64,000 bases of DNA, taken from assembly GCA_030835125.1 (NCBI GenBank), contig JAUQWM010000032.1:1-64000 (forward strand), written 5' to 3'. The stretch comes from Gemmatimonadaceae bacterium (GTDB taxonomy: Bacteria > Gemmatimonadota > Gemmatimonadetes > Gemmatimonadales > Gemmatimonadaceae). The translations under genes were made by a program, and so were the position numbers. The notes below the pieces were generated by a model. It had not been told where the DNA came from and did not search any database. It saw nothing but the letters and a program-made list of their open reading frames with translations. This document shows positions 8,819-17,460 of this stretch, one piece after another (position 1 is the first letter of the stretch; the number at the start of each line of letters is the position of its first letter).

Positions 8819-9373
8819 TCAGTGCGCCAGGCTGTCGAGTGCGCGCGTCATGCGGACGAACCGGAGCGGAACGCCGTCGGGAAGGACGTCGGTCACGTCC
8901 TCGACCTGTTCGAAGCCGAGCGTCGAGTAGAAGGGCACGCCCGGCAACGTGGCCATCAGGGTCAGCGCCCGGAATCCCGCTGCCCGGGCGGCCTCCTGGC
9001 ACTCCTCGAACAGCCTGCGACCTACCCCACGCCGTGCCGCCGAAGGGGCCACGAAGAAGGCCCGCAACCTCGCCGGCTCGGTGGCGGGATCGAGGAAGGA
9101 TGGCGTGCCGACTCGGCGCTGGTCGCCACCGTACAGGGCATTGCGACGGCTCCAGCCCCCACAACCGGCGAGTGCGCCATTCAGGGTCGCCACGTAGTAC
9201 GTCCGGTCCTCGATGAGCGCCGTGTCCACGCCGAAGACGTGCCGGATCGCCGACTCGACTTCGCGGTCGCTGTAGAATCCCCGGCTCAGCTGCCTCGCCG
9301 ATTCGCTGATCAGCGGCGCGAGGTGCGGGACGTCCGAGGGCGTGGCGACTCTGAGGAGGATTCCACCCTGCAT
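8819..9373 (-). CDS. GNAT-family N-acetyltransferase
   Basis: About 184 residues. Motif A of the GNAT fold is seen as LRAFFVAPSAARRGVGRRLF, with the acetyl-CoA-binding R-R-G-V-G-R, and motif B as FYSTLGFEQVEDV near the C-terminus. The first residues LLRVATPSDVPHLAPLI are the typical first strand and helix. Start choice is uncertain: 9373 puts the start six residues before the fold begins, while 9403 adds ten residues; neither has a clear ribosome-binding site. Acceptor substrate unknown. It is divergent from the serine hydrolase at 9502 and lies upstream of the lyase-like gene. Confidence 0.85.
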   Translation of the reverse strand: MQGGILLRVATPSDVPHLAPLISESARQLSRGFYSDREVESAIRHVFGVDTALIEDRTYYVATLNGALAGCGGWSRRNALYGGDQRRVGTPSFLDPATEPARLRAFFVAPSAARRGVGRRLFEECQEAARAAGFRALTLMATLPGVPFYSTLGFEQVEDVTDVLPDGVPLRFVRMTRALDSLAH

Positions 9374-9501
9374 GCGTGACGATCGATCGTGGAAGTCCCA
9401 CATTAGCCCGGCGACCCCCTGCCAGAAAGGGTCGATTCTTCCTTGCCGGCACATGGCGAGGTCGGCCATGTTCGGGAACCCCTGGCCCGCGGAGCCCCCA
9501 G

Positions 9502-11109
9502 ATGCGGATCGCATTTACCCTGGTTGTCGTTATGCCGGCTCTGGCCGTGGCCCAGGCGCCCGCCCTGGACTCGGTGGCCCATCGCGTCTTCGCGTCCTGG
9601 AATCGGGAGACCCCGGGCTGCGCCGTCGGCGTGGCGCAGGGCGGCAGGACGCTGCTCGAACGAGGCTACGGCATGGCCAACCTCGAGTCCGGCACGCCGA
9701 TCACCGCGGCGACGATCTTCGAGTCGGGATCCGTCGCCAAGCAGTTCACGGCCGCCTCCATCCTGCTGCTGATGTCCGATGGCAAGCTCCGCCTCGATGA
9801 TCGCGTGCAGCGTTTCGTGCCGGAGCTCCCGGAGTACAGCCGACCCCTGACGATCCGGCACCTGCTGTCGCACACCAGCGGCTTGCGGGAGTGGAGCAAC
9901 CTGGTCGCGCTCGACGGCTGGCCGCGAGGCACCCGCGTCCATACACAGCACGAGCTGCTCGACGCGGTCTTCGCCCAGCAGGCCCTCAACTATCCGGTGG
10001 GGGACCACTACTCGTACACGAACTCGGGGTACGGCCTCCTGGTGACCATCGTGGAGCGGGCGAGCGGCATGCCCTTCGTGCGGTTCACCGAGGAGCGAAT
10101 CTTCAAGCCATTGGGCATGACCCGCACGTCCTGGCGCGACGACTTCGAGCGGATCGTGCCGGGACGCGCGCAGGCCTATGAACGCCGCGGGCCCGGGTGG
10201 GCACTGGCCATGCCGTTCGAGAACGTGATCGGGCCCGGCGGGATGCTGACGACGGTGGGCGACTGGCTCCGGTGGAACGACGCGCTCGACCGGAAGACGT
10301 TAGGCAGCTGGCTGGTGGACTCGCTCGAGTCCCGGGCCACGCTCACCTCGGGCCGGACCATCACCTACGCCATGGGCGTGGTGGTCAACGACTGGCGCGG
10401 CGTCCGGGAGGTCGCCCACAGCGGCTCCACCGGCGGGTACTCCACCTACCTCATGCGGGTGCCGGCGCGTGGCATCTCGGTCGCCGTGCTGTGCAACGCC
10501 GCCGGCTCGAATGCCACCGCGTTCGCGCGGCAGATGGCCGAAGCGCTGATCCCCGACTTGGCCCCGGTGGCGCGCCCGGACACGGTGGCGGTGGATGGCG
10601 CGGCCGCGGCCGGGCTGTCGGGAGTCTATCGATCGTCGCGGACGCACGAGCCGTTGTACGTGGGCGTGGCCGGACCCGGCGCCGGGCGAGGCGCAGCGCC
10701 AGTCCGGGGCCTCCGGGGTGGCGGGTTTCTCGTCGGCAACAGCCGTGTCCTGGCCTCCGCACAGCCAGGCCGCCCGTCCTCACTCCGGGTTGTCCAGGGC
10801 GCCGACACGGTCGACTTCGTTCGGGTTGGCGATGCGCCGTGGAAGCCTGCGTCGTCGGACCTGGCCGCGTTCGCCGGACAATTCGGGTCGCGCGAGCTGC
10901 GGGCCACCTGGACGGTCGCGGTGGACAGTGGCCAGCTCACGCTCTCGTCGCGCCGTGGCCAGCGCATTCCACTCGTGCCGGCCTACCCGGACGCGTTCAC
11001 CGCGCCGGGACTGGGTACCGTGTGGTTCACGCGGGAACCCTCGGGGCGGGTGACCGCGCTGCACCTGAGCTCAGCGCGGCTGTGGAACCTCGGACTTCCC
11101 CGTCGCTGA
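9502..11109 (+). CDS. Secreted serine hydrolase, class C beta-lactamase family
   Basis: 535-residue exported protein; signal peptide about residues 1-19 (cleavage near AVAQA). The serine-hydrolase (Pfam Beta-lactamase) domain has S77-V-A-K80 as the nucleophile motif, Y172-T-N174 as the second motif, and H306-S-G in place of KTG. This pattern is typical of esterases and D-aminopeptidase-like peptidases more than of true lactamases. About 170 C-terminal residues form an extra beta-rich domain. The start at 9502 begins the signal peptide and has GGAG upstream. An in-frame TTA codon occurs at about 10300 inside CGTTAGGC. Substrate unknown. Confidence 0.88.
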   Translation: MRIAFTLVVVMPALAVAQAPALDSVAHRVFASWNRETPGCAVGVAQGGRTLLERGYGMANLESGTPITAATIFESGSVAKQFTAASILLLMSDGKLRLDDRVQRFVPELPEYSRPLTIRHLLSHTSGLREWSNLVALDGWPRGTRVHTQHELLDAVFAQQALNYPVGDHYSYTNSGYGLLVTIVERASGMPFVRFTEERIFKPLGMTRTSWRDDFERIVPGRAQAYERRGPGWALAMPFENVIGPGGMLTTVGDWLRWNDALDRKTLGSWLVDSLESRATLTSGRTITYAMGVVVNDWRGVREVAHSGSTGGYSTYLMRVPARGISVAVLCNAAGSNATAFARQMAEALIPDLAPVARPDTVAVDGAAAAGLSGVYRSSRTHEPLYVGVAGPGAGRGAAPVRGLRGGGFLVGNSRVLASAQPGRPSSLRVVQGADTVDFVRVGDAPWKPASSDLAAFAGQFGSRELRATWTVAVDSGQLTLSSRRGQRIPLVPAYPDAFTAPGLGTVWFTREPSGRVTALHLSSARLWNLGLPRR

Positions 11110-11117
11110 CGCGCCCC

Positions 11118-11185
11118 GGGTTCGAGGTCGGAGATCCGGGGTTCGCGCCCCTCAGACCTCAGACCTCGGACCTCCCACCTCACGG
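11118..11185. repeat. Heptanucleotide-period repeat between convergent genes
   Basis: The 70-base gap between the serine hydrolase and the RidA gene is built from 7-base units: GGGTTCG, AGGTCGG, AGATCCG, GGGTTCG, then CTCAGAC twice, CTCGGAC, CTCCCAC and CTCACGG. The RidA stop codon lies inside the last units. The AGGTC and GACCT parts are inverted relative to each other, so the segment can fold. Confidence 0.7.
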
Positions 11186-11566
11186 CACGTACGCCACACA
11201 GTCGATCTCCACGCGCAGGCCGTCGCCGGGCAGCGCCGCGGCCTGCACCGTGGTCCGTGCGGGACGGTGCGCCCCGAACATCCTCGCGTACGCCGCGTTC
11301 ATGCGATCGAACTCGCGCATGTCGATGAGGAAGACCCCGCAACGCAGCACGTGCTGGAGGTCAGAACCGGCGGCGCGGAGGATGGCGTCGATGTTGCGAA
11401 GGACCTGTTCGGTCTGCGCCTCGACACCATCCGGCATGGCCCCCGTCAGGGGATCACGACCGCCCTGCCCGGACACGAAGATGAGCCGGTCGAATCCGAC
11501 GGCCGGCGAGTAGGGGCCTAACGGCGTGGGGGCGGCAGCGGGGGAGATCAGTCGATGCTCGTTCAT
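11180..11566 (-). CDS. RidA family enamine/imine deaminase-like protein
   Basis: 128 residues, the full length of the RidA/YjgF family. The start LISPAAAPTPLGPYSPAV and the motif R104-T-T-V..E120-I-D match the active site, with the arginine that binds the substrate carboxylate. RidA proteins release ammonia from reactive enamine or imine products of PLP enzymes and act as trimers in the cytoplasm; that role is family knowledge. The gene is flanked on both sides by 7-base-period repeats. A TTA codon lies in CGTTAGGC near 11518. Confidence 0.93.
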   Translation of the reverse strand: MNEHRLISPAAAPTPLGPYSPAVGFDRLIFVSGQGGRDPLTGAMPDGVEAQTEQVLRNIDAILRAAGSDLQHVLRCGVFLIDMREFDRMNAAYARMFGAHRPARTTVQAAALPGDGLRVEIDCVAYVP

Positions 11567-11574
11567 GTGCGGGT

Positions 11575-11630
11575 GAGGTCGGAGGTCGGAGGTCGGAAGC
11601 CGGGAGTTACGGGTTCAGGGCCAGGGTGCC
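11575..11630. repeat. Heptanucleotide repeat between the RidA and ABC exporter genes
   Basis: Three perfect copies of GAGGTCG (11575-11595) are followed by degenerate 7-base units GAAGCCG, GGAGTTA, CGGGTTC, AGGGCCA and GGGTGCC. They run through the stop codon of the ABC exporter (11607-11609), so the exporter's last codons are repeat-derived. Confidence 0.7.
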
Positions 11631-13559
11631 CAGGGGACTGTCTCCCTCGGGCCCCCCGACGCGGTCGTGTTCCATCTGGCGCAACACCATCTCATGATAC
11701 ATGCCGCGGGCGGCCATCAGCGACTCGTGGGTCCCGCGCTCGACGATCCTTCCATCGTCCATGAGGAGGATCAGGTCGGCCCGCCGGATCGTCGACAGCC
11801 GGTGCGCGATGACGAACGTCGTCCGGCCCGACAGTAGTGACGCCATGGCTGCCTGGATCAGCTGTTCGCTCTCGGTGTCCAGGTTGCTCGTCGCCTCATC
11901 GAGGATCAGGATCTGCGGCCGGGCGGCGATGGCCCTCGCGATCGCGAGGCGCTGTTGCTGGCCGCCCGAGAGCTTCACGCCGCGCTCGCCGATGAAGGTG
12001 TCATAGCCCAGGGGCAACCGCACGATGAACTCGTGCGCGTTGGCCCGGCGCGCGGCGTCTTCCACATCCGCGTCGGTCGCGTCGAGCCGGCCGTAGGCGA
12101 TGTTGTCCCGCACCGAGCCATCGAACAGGAAGGTGTCCTGCTGGACGATCGCCAGCAGGTCGCGGTACGACTGCAAGCGGAATCCGCGGATGTCCTCGCC
12201 ATTGAGGAGGATTGCCCCGCGGGTCGGGTCATGGAAGCGCGCGACGAGGTCCGTCACCGTCGTCTTCCCCGCCCCGCTCCGCCCGACCAGCGCCACGACC
12301 GAGCCGCCCGGCACGGTGACGCTGAAGTCGCGCACCACCGGCTGGCCGGGGCGGTACGCGAACTCCACGCGGTCGAACCGCAACTCCCGCACGACCCGGG
12401 GCGCGTCCACCGCGCCGGGGGCGTCGGGCTTGTCGTCAGGCATGCCGAGGATCTCGAACACGCGCTCCATCGCGGCCAGCGATCGCTGCAGCTCGGAGAA
12501 CGAGTTGACGATCGACCAGACCGGGTTGAGCAGCAGGAACGTGAACCACTGGAACGCCATGATGTCGCCGATGGTCGCCCGCCCCGCCAGGGCGAGGTGC
12601 CCGCCGTACCACAGGATCACCACGTTCACGATGCCGAGGAGGAGCCCCCAGGACGTCCACAGCGCCATCTCGCGACGGTGGGCGAACATCTCCTTGCGCA
12701 GCACCGTGTGCCGGCCGCCGAGGTAGTCGGCCAGCTCGCGCCGCTCGCGGCCGAAGGCGCGCACCACGCGGATGCCCGAGAACGTCTCGCCGACGCGCCC
12801 GTCGATCTCCTCCACGTCCTTCCGCACCGAGCGATAGATCGGGCGGATGCGCCGGGCCGAGGCGAAGCTGATGAGCATCGCGCCGGGGATCACCGCGATC
12901 GCCATCAGCGCCAGGCGCCAGTTGAGGTTGAGCAGGATGACAACCGCCACCAGCAACCGGATGACCGCGATCGACGGCGAGATGACGGCCATCTGCAGCA
13001 GCCCGGTGGTCGTGTCGATGTCCCCCGTCAGGCGCGACAGGATGCCGCCGGTCTTCATGTCCCACAGCGTCGGCAGCGGCAGGTGCAGGAACCGGTCGAA
13101 CAGCGACCGGCGCAGCGACAGCATCACGCGCACGTTGAGCAGGCGCTGCCGGTAATCCTTCGCCATGACCATCAGGTTCGACAGGATGATCACGGCGAGG
13201 AACGTGCCGCCGACGAGGTTCAGTTTCGTCAGGCGCGTGGCGGGATCGAGGTCCGTGCGCAGGAGCACCTGGTCGACCAGGTGCCGCATGAACAGCGGCT
13301 CGATGAGCTGGAACGCCGCCGCCGCGATGGCCAGGAAGAAGACGAACCCGACGCGGTACCGATGGGGACCCAGCCAGCGCAGGTACTCGCGGATGTACTC
13401 GCGCCGCCTTCCCTTCCGCCGCGCGGCCTCCGTGGCGTCGCCGGCACCCCGGCGCGCGTCGGTCTCGAGGTCGAGCCGCGCGTGCCGGTAGTCCTCGACG
13501 AACCTCCGGTACCGCTGGCGGGAGGAGTGAGGCCGGGAAGTCGGGGGAAGGTCCGTCAT
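11607..13559 (-). CDS. ABC exporter half-transporter, MsbA/BmrA type
   Basis: 650 residues, fused permease and ATPase. After a basic N-terminus, six transmembrane helices (about 70-350) form a type 1 ABC exporter domain. The ATPase part has Walker A GRSGAGKTT, the signature LSGGQQQ, Walker B ILILDEATSNLD and a switch histidine in VIAHRLSTI. Such half-transporters dimerise and export lipids, peptides or drugs; which one cannot be told. It is a single gene on the strand, divergent from the GGDEF/EAL gene at 14131. The last residues ALNP are encoded inside a heptanucleotide repeat. Confidence 0.93.
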   Translation of the reverse strand: MTDLPPTSRPHSSRQRYRRFVEDYRHARLDLETDARRGAGDATEAARRKGRRREYIREYLRWLGPHRYRVGFVFFLAIAAAAFQLIEPLFMRHLVDQVLLRTDLDPATRLTKLNLVGGTFLAVIILSNLMVMAKDYRQRLLNVRVMLSLRRSLFDRFLHLPLPTLWDMKTGGILSRLTGDIDTTTGLLQMAVISPSIAVIRLLVAVVILLNLNWRLALMAIAVIPGAMLISFASARRIRPIYRSVRKDVEEIDGRVGETFSGIRVVRAFGRERRELADYLGGRHTVLRKEMFAHRREMALWTSWGLLLGIVNVVILWYGGHLALAGRATIGDIMAFQWFTFLLLNPVWSIVNSFSELQRSLAAMERVFEILGMPDDKPDAPGAVDAPRVVRELRFDRVEFAYRPGQPVVRDFSVTVPGGSVVALVGRSGAGKTTVTDLVARFHDPTRGAILLNGEDIRGFRLQSYRDLLAIVQQDTFLFDGSVRDNIAYGRLDATDADVEDAARRANAHEFIVRLPLGYDTFIGERGVKLSGGQQQRLAIARAIAARPQILILDEATSNLDTESEQLIQAAMASLLSGRTTFVIAHRLSTIRRADLILLMDDGRIVERGTHESLMAARGMYHEMVLRQMEHDRVGGPEGDSPLGTLALNP

Positions 13560-13671
13560 GGCTCGAGGCGGGTCCCGTTGCGGGGGCAGGGCCCATCAAA
13601 CTAGCACGACCGTCACGGGGATCGACTCCCCGCGGCCGGATCCCCGGCCGGCCACGGACCGACGACCTCCC

Positions 13672-13699
13672 TTGACAGCCTCAGCCAGGTCCCTATGGC
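13672..13699 (+). promoter_or_regulatory. Candidate promoter upstream of the GGDEF/EAL gene
   Basis: A perfect TTGACA box (13672-13677) is followed after 16 bases by TATGGC (13694-13699). If used, the transcript would have a 5' leader of more than 400 bases. Confidence 0.4.
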
Positions 13700-13862
13700 C
13701 AGGCAGCCTGGATGAGGCCCGTCCAACCGCCCCGGGCGCGGTCCCCGACACACTCGTCAGGCATTCCGGGACCCGGTCACCCGGGCGGCTCGTTAGGCCG
13801 GCGCCCATCCCGCATTAGGACCTTCAGATGTTTTGCGCACGCTGGCTGCCTGGCGTCGACAA

Positions 13863-13894
13863 GGTGCAGGCGGGAGCGGGCGCCCGTCTGCACC
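13863..13894. other. Stable hairpin in the GGDEF/EAL leader
   Basis: GGTGCAGGCGGG pairs with CCCGTCTGCACC (one G-T wobble) around an 8-base loop. No T-run follows, so it does not look like a simple terminator. Role unknown. Confidence 0.5.
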
Positions 13895-14130
13895 GACGCG
13901 CACGCCCCCAGTCCCACTCGCCCCTTCCCGAAGATGCCTTTTGTGGATCGGACCATCGCACTCCAGTCGCTCTTCCTCATGCCGGAGGTGCCCGTGCCCG
14001 CGCAATCGGCGCCCCCGGGCCACGTGTCGCGGTCGAGCCAGTCCCCCCGCATCACGTCCCCAGCAGCCGGCCAGGCGACGAAGGCCCGGGTCGGGCTGAC
14101 CGGCTCGTGGACCACTGTATGGAGTGGAGA

Positions 14131-16989
14131 GTGAACCCCGCCCTGGTCGCGTCCGCCGGGCCCGGGTTCGGCAAGTCCGCCGTTCCTCGCCACCACACCG
14201 TCCTCCGCCTCGCGCTGGACTGGATGGCCACTGCCGGGGGCCGCCTCGCCCTGGGAGCAGTCGTCCTCGCCATTCTGCACGCCGCGTGGTTGCTCTCCGG
14301 GGCCTCACCCGACCACCGGATCCTTGTCTCAAACCTCTTCAGCCTGCCGATCGTGCTGGCGGCCAGCGTCTCGTCTTTCCTCATGGCGCGTGTGCCCGGC
14401 GTCGAATCGCGGGTTCGACGCGCCTGGACCCTGACCGCCCTGGCGTTCGCGTGCTACTCGATCGGCAATGTCTGGTGGACGGTGCTGGAGTCCGCGAACG
14501 GCGGCATGCCGACCGCGGCGGCGAGTGACCTCGTCTACCTCGCCTACTACCCGCTGTTCTTCGCGGGGCTCATGTCCTTCCCGTCGGTGCGGCGCACGCG
14601 CGCCGAGGCGATCAAGCTGTCGCTCGACGTGAGCACCGTCGTCCTCGCAGGTGGTGCCGTGATCTGGTACGTGATCCTCGCGCCCGCGCTGAAGGTCACC
14701 GCGACGTCACCGTGGGAGACAGCCATCACCCTCGCCTATCCGATCGGGGACCTGGTCCTCCTGTTTGGCTCGGCGCTGGCGCTGCTCCACCGCCCGCCCC
14801 CGGCAAGCCGGCACGCCCTCGCGCTGCTGGCGTTGGGCGGACTGGTGATGTTCGTGACCGACCTCGGGTACGGGCACATCGTCCTTGCCCAGGGGAAATA
14901 CGTCAGCGGCCATCCCGTGGACCTCGGATGGCAACTGGCGTCGGTCCTGTGGTTCCTCGCCGCGCAATACCAGCGATTCAGTCTCACGCGCGCGCCCAGG
15001 CGGGTGGAGGTCGAGCCCCACTATCGGGGCATCAGCCTGCTGCCGTATGCGGCCCTGGCGGCCGGGTTCGGGCTGCTGATCGACGCGGCATTGCCGCTGT
15101 GGTCGACCTCCCTTGCGGTGATCGTCTGCGCAGTGCTGCTGATCAGTGCCACCGTCGTCGTCAGGCAGGTCCTGGCCGCGCACGAAGTGGCGCGGCTGGT
15201 GGCCGAACGCAACGCACGGGAATCCCGATTCAGTTCCCTGGTGCAGCATTCGTCGGACGTGATCTCGATCCTCGACCGGGCGGGAACGCTGCGCTTCGTG
15301 AGCCCGTCCGTGGGACGTGTTTTCGGCTGGCACTTCGAGGGCCTCGTGGGGCGGGACATCGCCAGCCTCCTCCACCCGGACGACATCGTCAGCGCCCGGG
15401 TCTTCCTGCGCAACCTCGCCGAGCAGCCGGGATCGAGCGCGTCGTTCGTGTGCCGCCTGCAGGACGGCGAGGGGGCCTGGCGTCACGTCGAGTCGATGGC
15501 CACGAGCCTGCTCAATGACCCGACCGTGGCAGGGATCGTGCTCAACACCCGCGACGTGTCCGACCGCACCCGCCTCGAGGCAGAACTGACCCGGCGTGCC
15601 TACAACGACCCGCTCACGGGCCTCGCGAACCGGGTGCGCTTCCATGCGCTGACCGAGCAATCGCTGCGACGGCCGCATCGCAAGGCGACGCACGTCGGGG
15701 TCATCTTCCTCGACCTCGACAACTTCAAGAACATCAACGACAGCATGGGCCACCTGCACGGCGACCAGTTGCTGATCGAGGTCGCGGCGCGGCTGCTCAA
15801 CGCGACCCGGGGATGCGACACCGTCTCCCGCCTTGGCGGTGACGAGTTCGCCGTGCTGCTGGAGAGTCTCGCCCACATGGAGGACGCGATCCCGGTCGCC
15901 GAGCGCATCACGCAGGCGATGAAGCGGCCGTTCACGCTCGGCGGGAGCGAGGTCGTGGTCGGCGCCAGCCTGGGGATCGCGATCTCCTACGGTGGCATCA
16001 CGGCCGACGAGCTGCTGCGGGACGCTGACGTGGCGATGTACGTCGCCAAGAGAAACGGCAAGGGAGGGTACGCGATCTTCGAGCCCGAGATGCAGGTGAC
16101 CATCCGGAACAACCAGGAACTCGAAGCAGACCTCCGCCATGCACTGGATCGCGACGAACTCGTCCTCGCGTTCCAGCCCATTGTCGATCTTCGAGACGGC
16201 CGGGTGGTGAGCGCGGAAGCACTCCTCCGCTGGGAACATCCCGTCCGGGGGTTCCTGCAGCCGGACGCCTTCATTCACACGGCGACGGAGTCGGGACTCA
16301 TCGTACCCATCGGGCGATGGGTACTCCGCGCCGCCTGCCAGCAGCTGGCGGACTGGCGGCTCGCCGACGAGAGGTTCGCCGACCTGTGCATCACGGTGAA
16401 CGTGGCGGGTCGGCAACTCCAGGCCGACTCGTTCCCCATGGAAGTGGCCACCGCGCTCGAGGTCACCGGGCTGCCCGCGAACCGGCTCGTCCTCGAAATC
16501 ACGGAGGGCGAGATCATGAAGGAGACCCAGAGCACTCTCGCCCGCCTCCACGCGCTGAAGGCACTCGGCGTCCGGATCGCCATCGACGATTTCGGGACCG
16601 GGTACTCCTCGCTCAGCTACCTGCAGCGATTCCCGGTGGACGTGCTGAAGATCGACAAGACCTTCATCGACCAGTGTGCGCACGAGGGCCATGGCCAGGC
16701 CCTCGCGCGGATGATCCTCGCCCTCGGGGAGACGCTGGGGATGATGACGATCGCGGAGGGCGTCCAGGACCGGAAGCAGGCCGAGGCCCTTCGGGCGATG
16801 CGCTGCGAACTTGCCCAGGGGTACTACTTCTCCCGCCCGCTGACGGCCACGCAGTTCAGTACGTTGCTCGGCCGGGGGCACCTCGAGAGTCAGCTCGTTC
16901 CCCTGGCGGATCCGGAGGATGCCATGGCGGGGCTGACCGCAGGCACCGCGATGGCCGCGATTCGGTCGCTTCGGGGGGCTGCGGCGTAG
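14131..16989 (+). CDS. Membrane PAS-GGDEF-EAL cyclic-di-GMP enzyme
   Basis: 952 residues from a GTG start with GGAG six bases upstream. An ATG 12 bases earlier lies within that ribosome-binding site. Residues about 35-350 hold eight to ten hydrophobic helices, a MASE-like sensor module I cannot name. A PAS domain follows (about 365-485, LVQHSSDVISILD). The diguanylate cyclase domain has an intact GGDEF at 569-573 and an inhibitory site RGCD at 560-563, five residues before it. The phosphodiesterase domain has EALLR at 696-700, ITEGE and DDFGTGYSS with D819 and D820, so both halves could be active. It probably adjusts c-di-GMP in response to a membrane or PAS-bound signal. No c-di-GMP riboswitch was recognised in its long leader. 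Confidence 0.93.
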   Translation: MNPALVASAGPGFGKSAVPRHHTVLRLALDWMATAGGRLALGAVVLAILHAAWLLSGASPDHRILVSNLFSLPIVLAASVSSFLMARVPGVESRVRRAWTLTALAFACYSIGNVWWTVLESANGGMPTAAASDLVYLAYYPLFFAGLMSFPSVRRTRAEAIKLSLDVSTVVLAGGAVIWYVILAPALKVTATSPWETAITLAYPIGDLVLLFGSALALLHRPPPASRHALALLALGGLVMFVTDLGYGHIVLAQGKYVSGHPVDLGWQLASVLWFLAAQYQRFSLTRAPRRVEVEPHYRGISLLPYAALAAGFGLLIDAALPLWSTSLAVIVCAVLLISATVVVRQVLAAHEVARLVAERNARESRFSSLVQHSSDVISILDRAGTLRFVSPSVGRVFGWHFEGLVGRDIASLLHPDDIVSARVFLRNLAEQPGSSASFVCRLQDGEGAWRHVESMATSLLNDPTVAGIVLNTRDVSDRTRLEAELTRRAYNDPLTGLANRVRFHALTEQSLRRPHRKATHVGVIFLDLDNFKNINDSMGHLHGDQLLIEVAARLLNATRGCDTVSRLGGDEFAVLLESLAHMEDAIPVAERITQAMKRPFTLGGSEVVVGASLGIAISYGGITADELLRDADVAMYVAKRNGKGGYAIFEPEMQVTIRNNQELEADLRHALDRDELVLAFQPIVDLRDGRVVSAEALLRWEHPVRGFLQPDAFIHTATESGLIVPIGRWVLRAACQQLADWRLADERFADLCITVNVAGRQLQADSFPMEVATALEVTGLPANRLVLEITEGEIMKETQSTLARLHALKALGVRIAIDDFGTGYSSLSYLQRFPVDVLKIDKTFIDQCAHEGHGQALARMILALGETLGMMTIAEGVQDRKQAEALRAMRCELAQGYYFSRPLTATQFSTLLGRGHLESQLVPLADPEDAMAGLTAGTAMAAIRSLRGAAA

Positions 16990-17078
16990 GGATCGAGCGT
17001 CGTCCGGGGTGTCGAATCTGTCGCGGACCCGCATATTGACCTCGCGAAGCGCCCCGTCCCCTGAACCGGAGTCGTCCC

Positions 17079-17438
17079 ATGTCACGGTTGTTCTCCTGCT
17101 TCATCCTCGCCGCCGCGGTCACGGCCTGCGCAAGCAGCGGCAGCACGGGCATGACCGGCGAACGCATCAGCACCGAGCAGCGGCAGGGAAGCGCCAACGT
17201 GATCACGGCAGCCGAGATCAAGGCGCAATCGTTCAAGAATGTCTGGCAGGCCATCATCTCGCTTCGTCCGGCGTGGCCCCAGATCGGGGCGTACGTCGAC
17301 CAGCGCCGGATGCAGTTCGAACGCCTGCAGGAGGTCCCGGCGGATTCCGTGAAGGAGATCCGGCTCCTGTCCCGCGAACAGGCGCGCGTGCGGTTCGGCC
17401 CCGAGGCGCAGCAGACCATCCACGTGATCACCCGGTAA
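17079..17438 (+). CDS. Small lipoprotein with TonB-plug-like sequence
   Basis: 119 residues with lipobox VTAC, cysteine near residue 18. The rest reads VITAAEIKAQSFKNVWQAI, LRPAW, then SVKEIRLLSREQARVRFG and IHVITR. The order I-A-E-I, L-R-P, I-x-x-L-x-x-x-x-A-x-x-x-x-G, V-I resembles the plug domain of TonB-dependent receptors without a barrel. Ribosome-binding site GGAG lies eight bases upstream. It leads a close-packed group with a DUF4159 protein and an M23 peptidase. Function unknown; the plug resemblance is an inference from pattern only. Confidence 0.75.
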   Translation: MSRLFSCFILAAAVTACASSGSTGMTGERISTEQRQGSANVITAAEIKAQSFKNVWQAIISLRPAWPQIGAYVDQRRMQFERLQEVPADSVKEIRLLSREQARVRFGPEAQQTIHVITR

Positions 17439-17460
17439 GCCCATCGGCGTGGCGTCGGGG

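Larger units (their letters stand above)
13560..14130 (+). other. 571-bp leader region without a supported gene
   Basis: Divergent intergenic region between the ABC exporter and the GGDEF/EAL gene. It holds a candidate promoter (13672-13699), a CGTTAGGC octamer at 13791-13798 and a 12-bp-stem hairpin at 13863-13894. The frame of the downstream gene stays open from 13828, but that stretch lacks recognisable protein sequence. A 66-codon frame starting with MPFVDRTIALQ near 13934 is also not convincing. Confidence 0.5.

Noticed and set aside
13828-14130. N-terminal extension of the GGDEF/EAL protein
   Set aside because: The stretch lacks protein-like sequence and a start site; GTG 14131 has a good ribosome-binding site.
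13560-14130. Cyclic-di-GMP (GEMM) riboswitch in the leader
   Set aside because: No GEMM core or tetraloop-receptor pattern was recognised.
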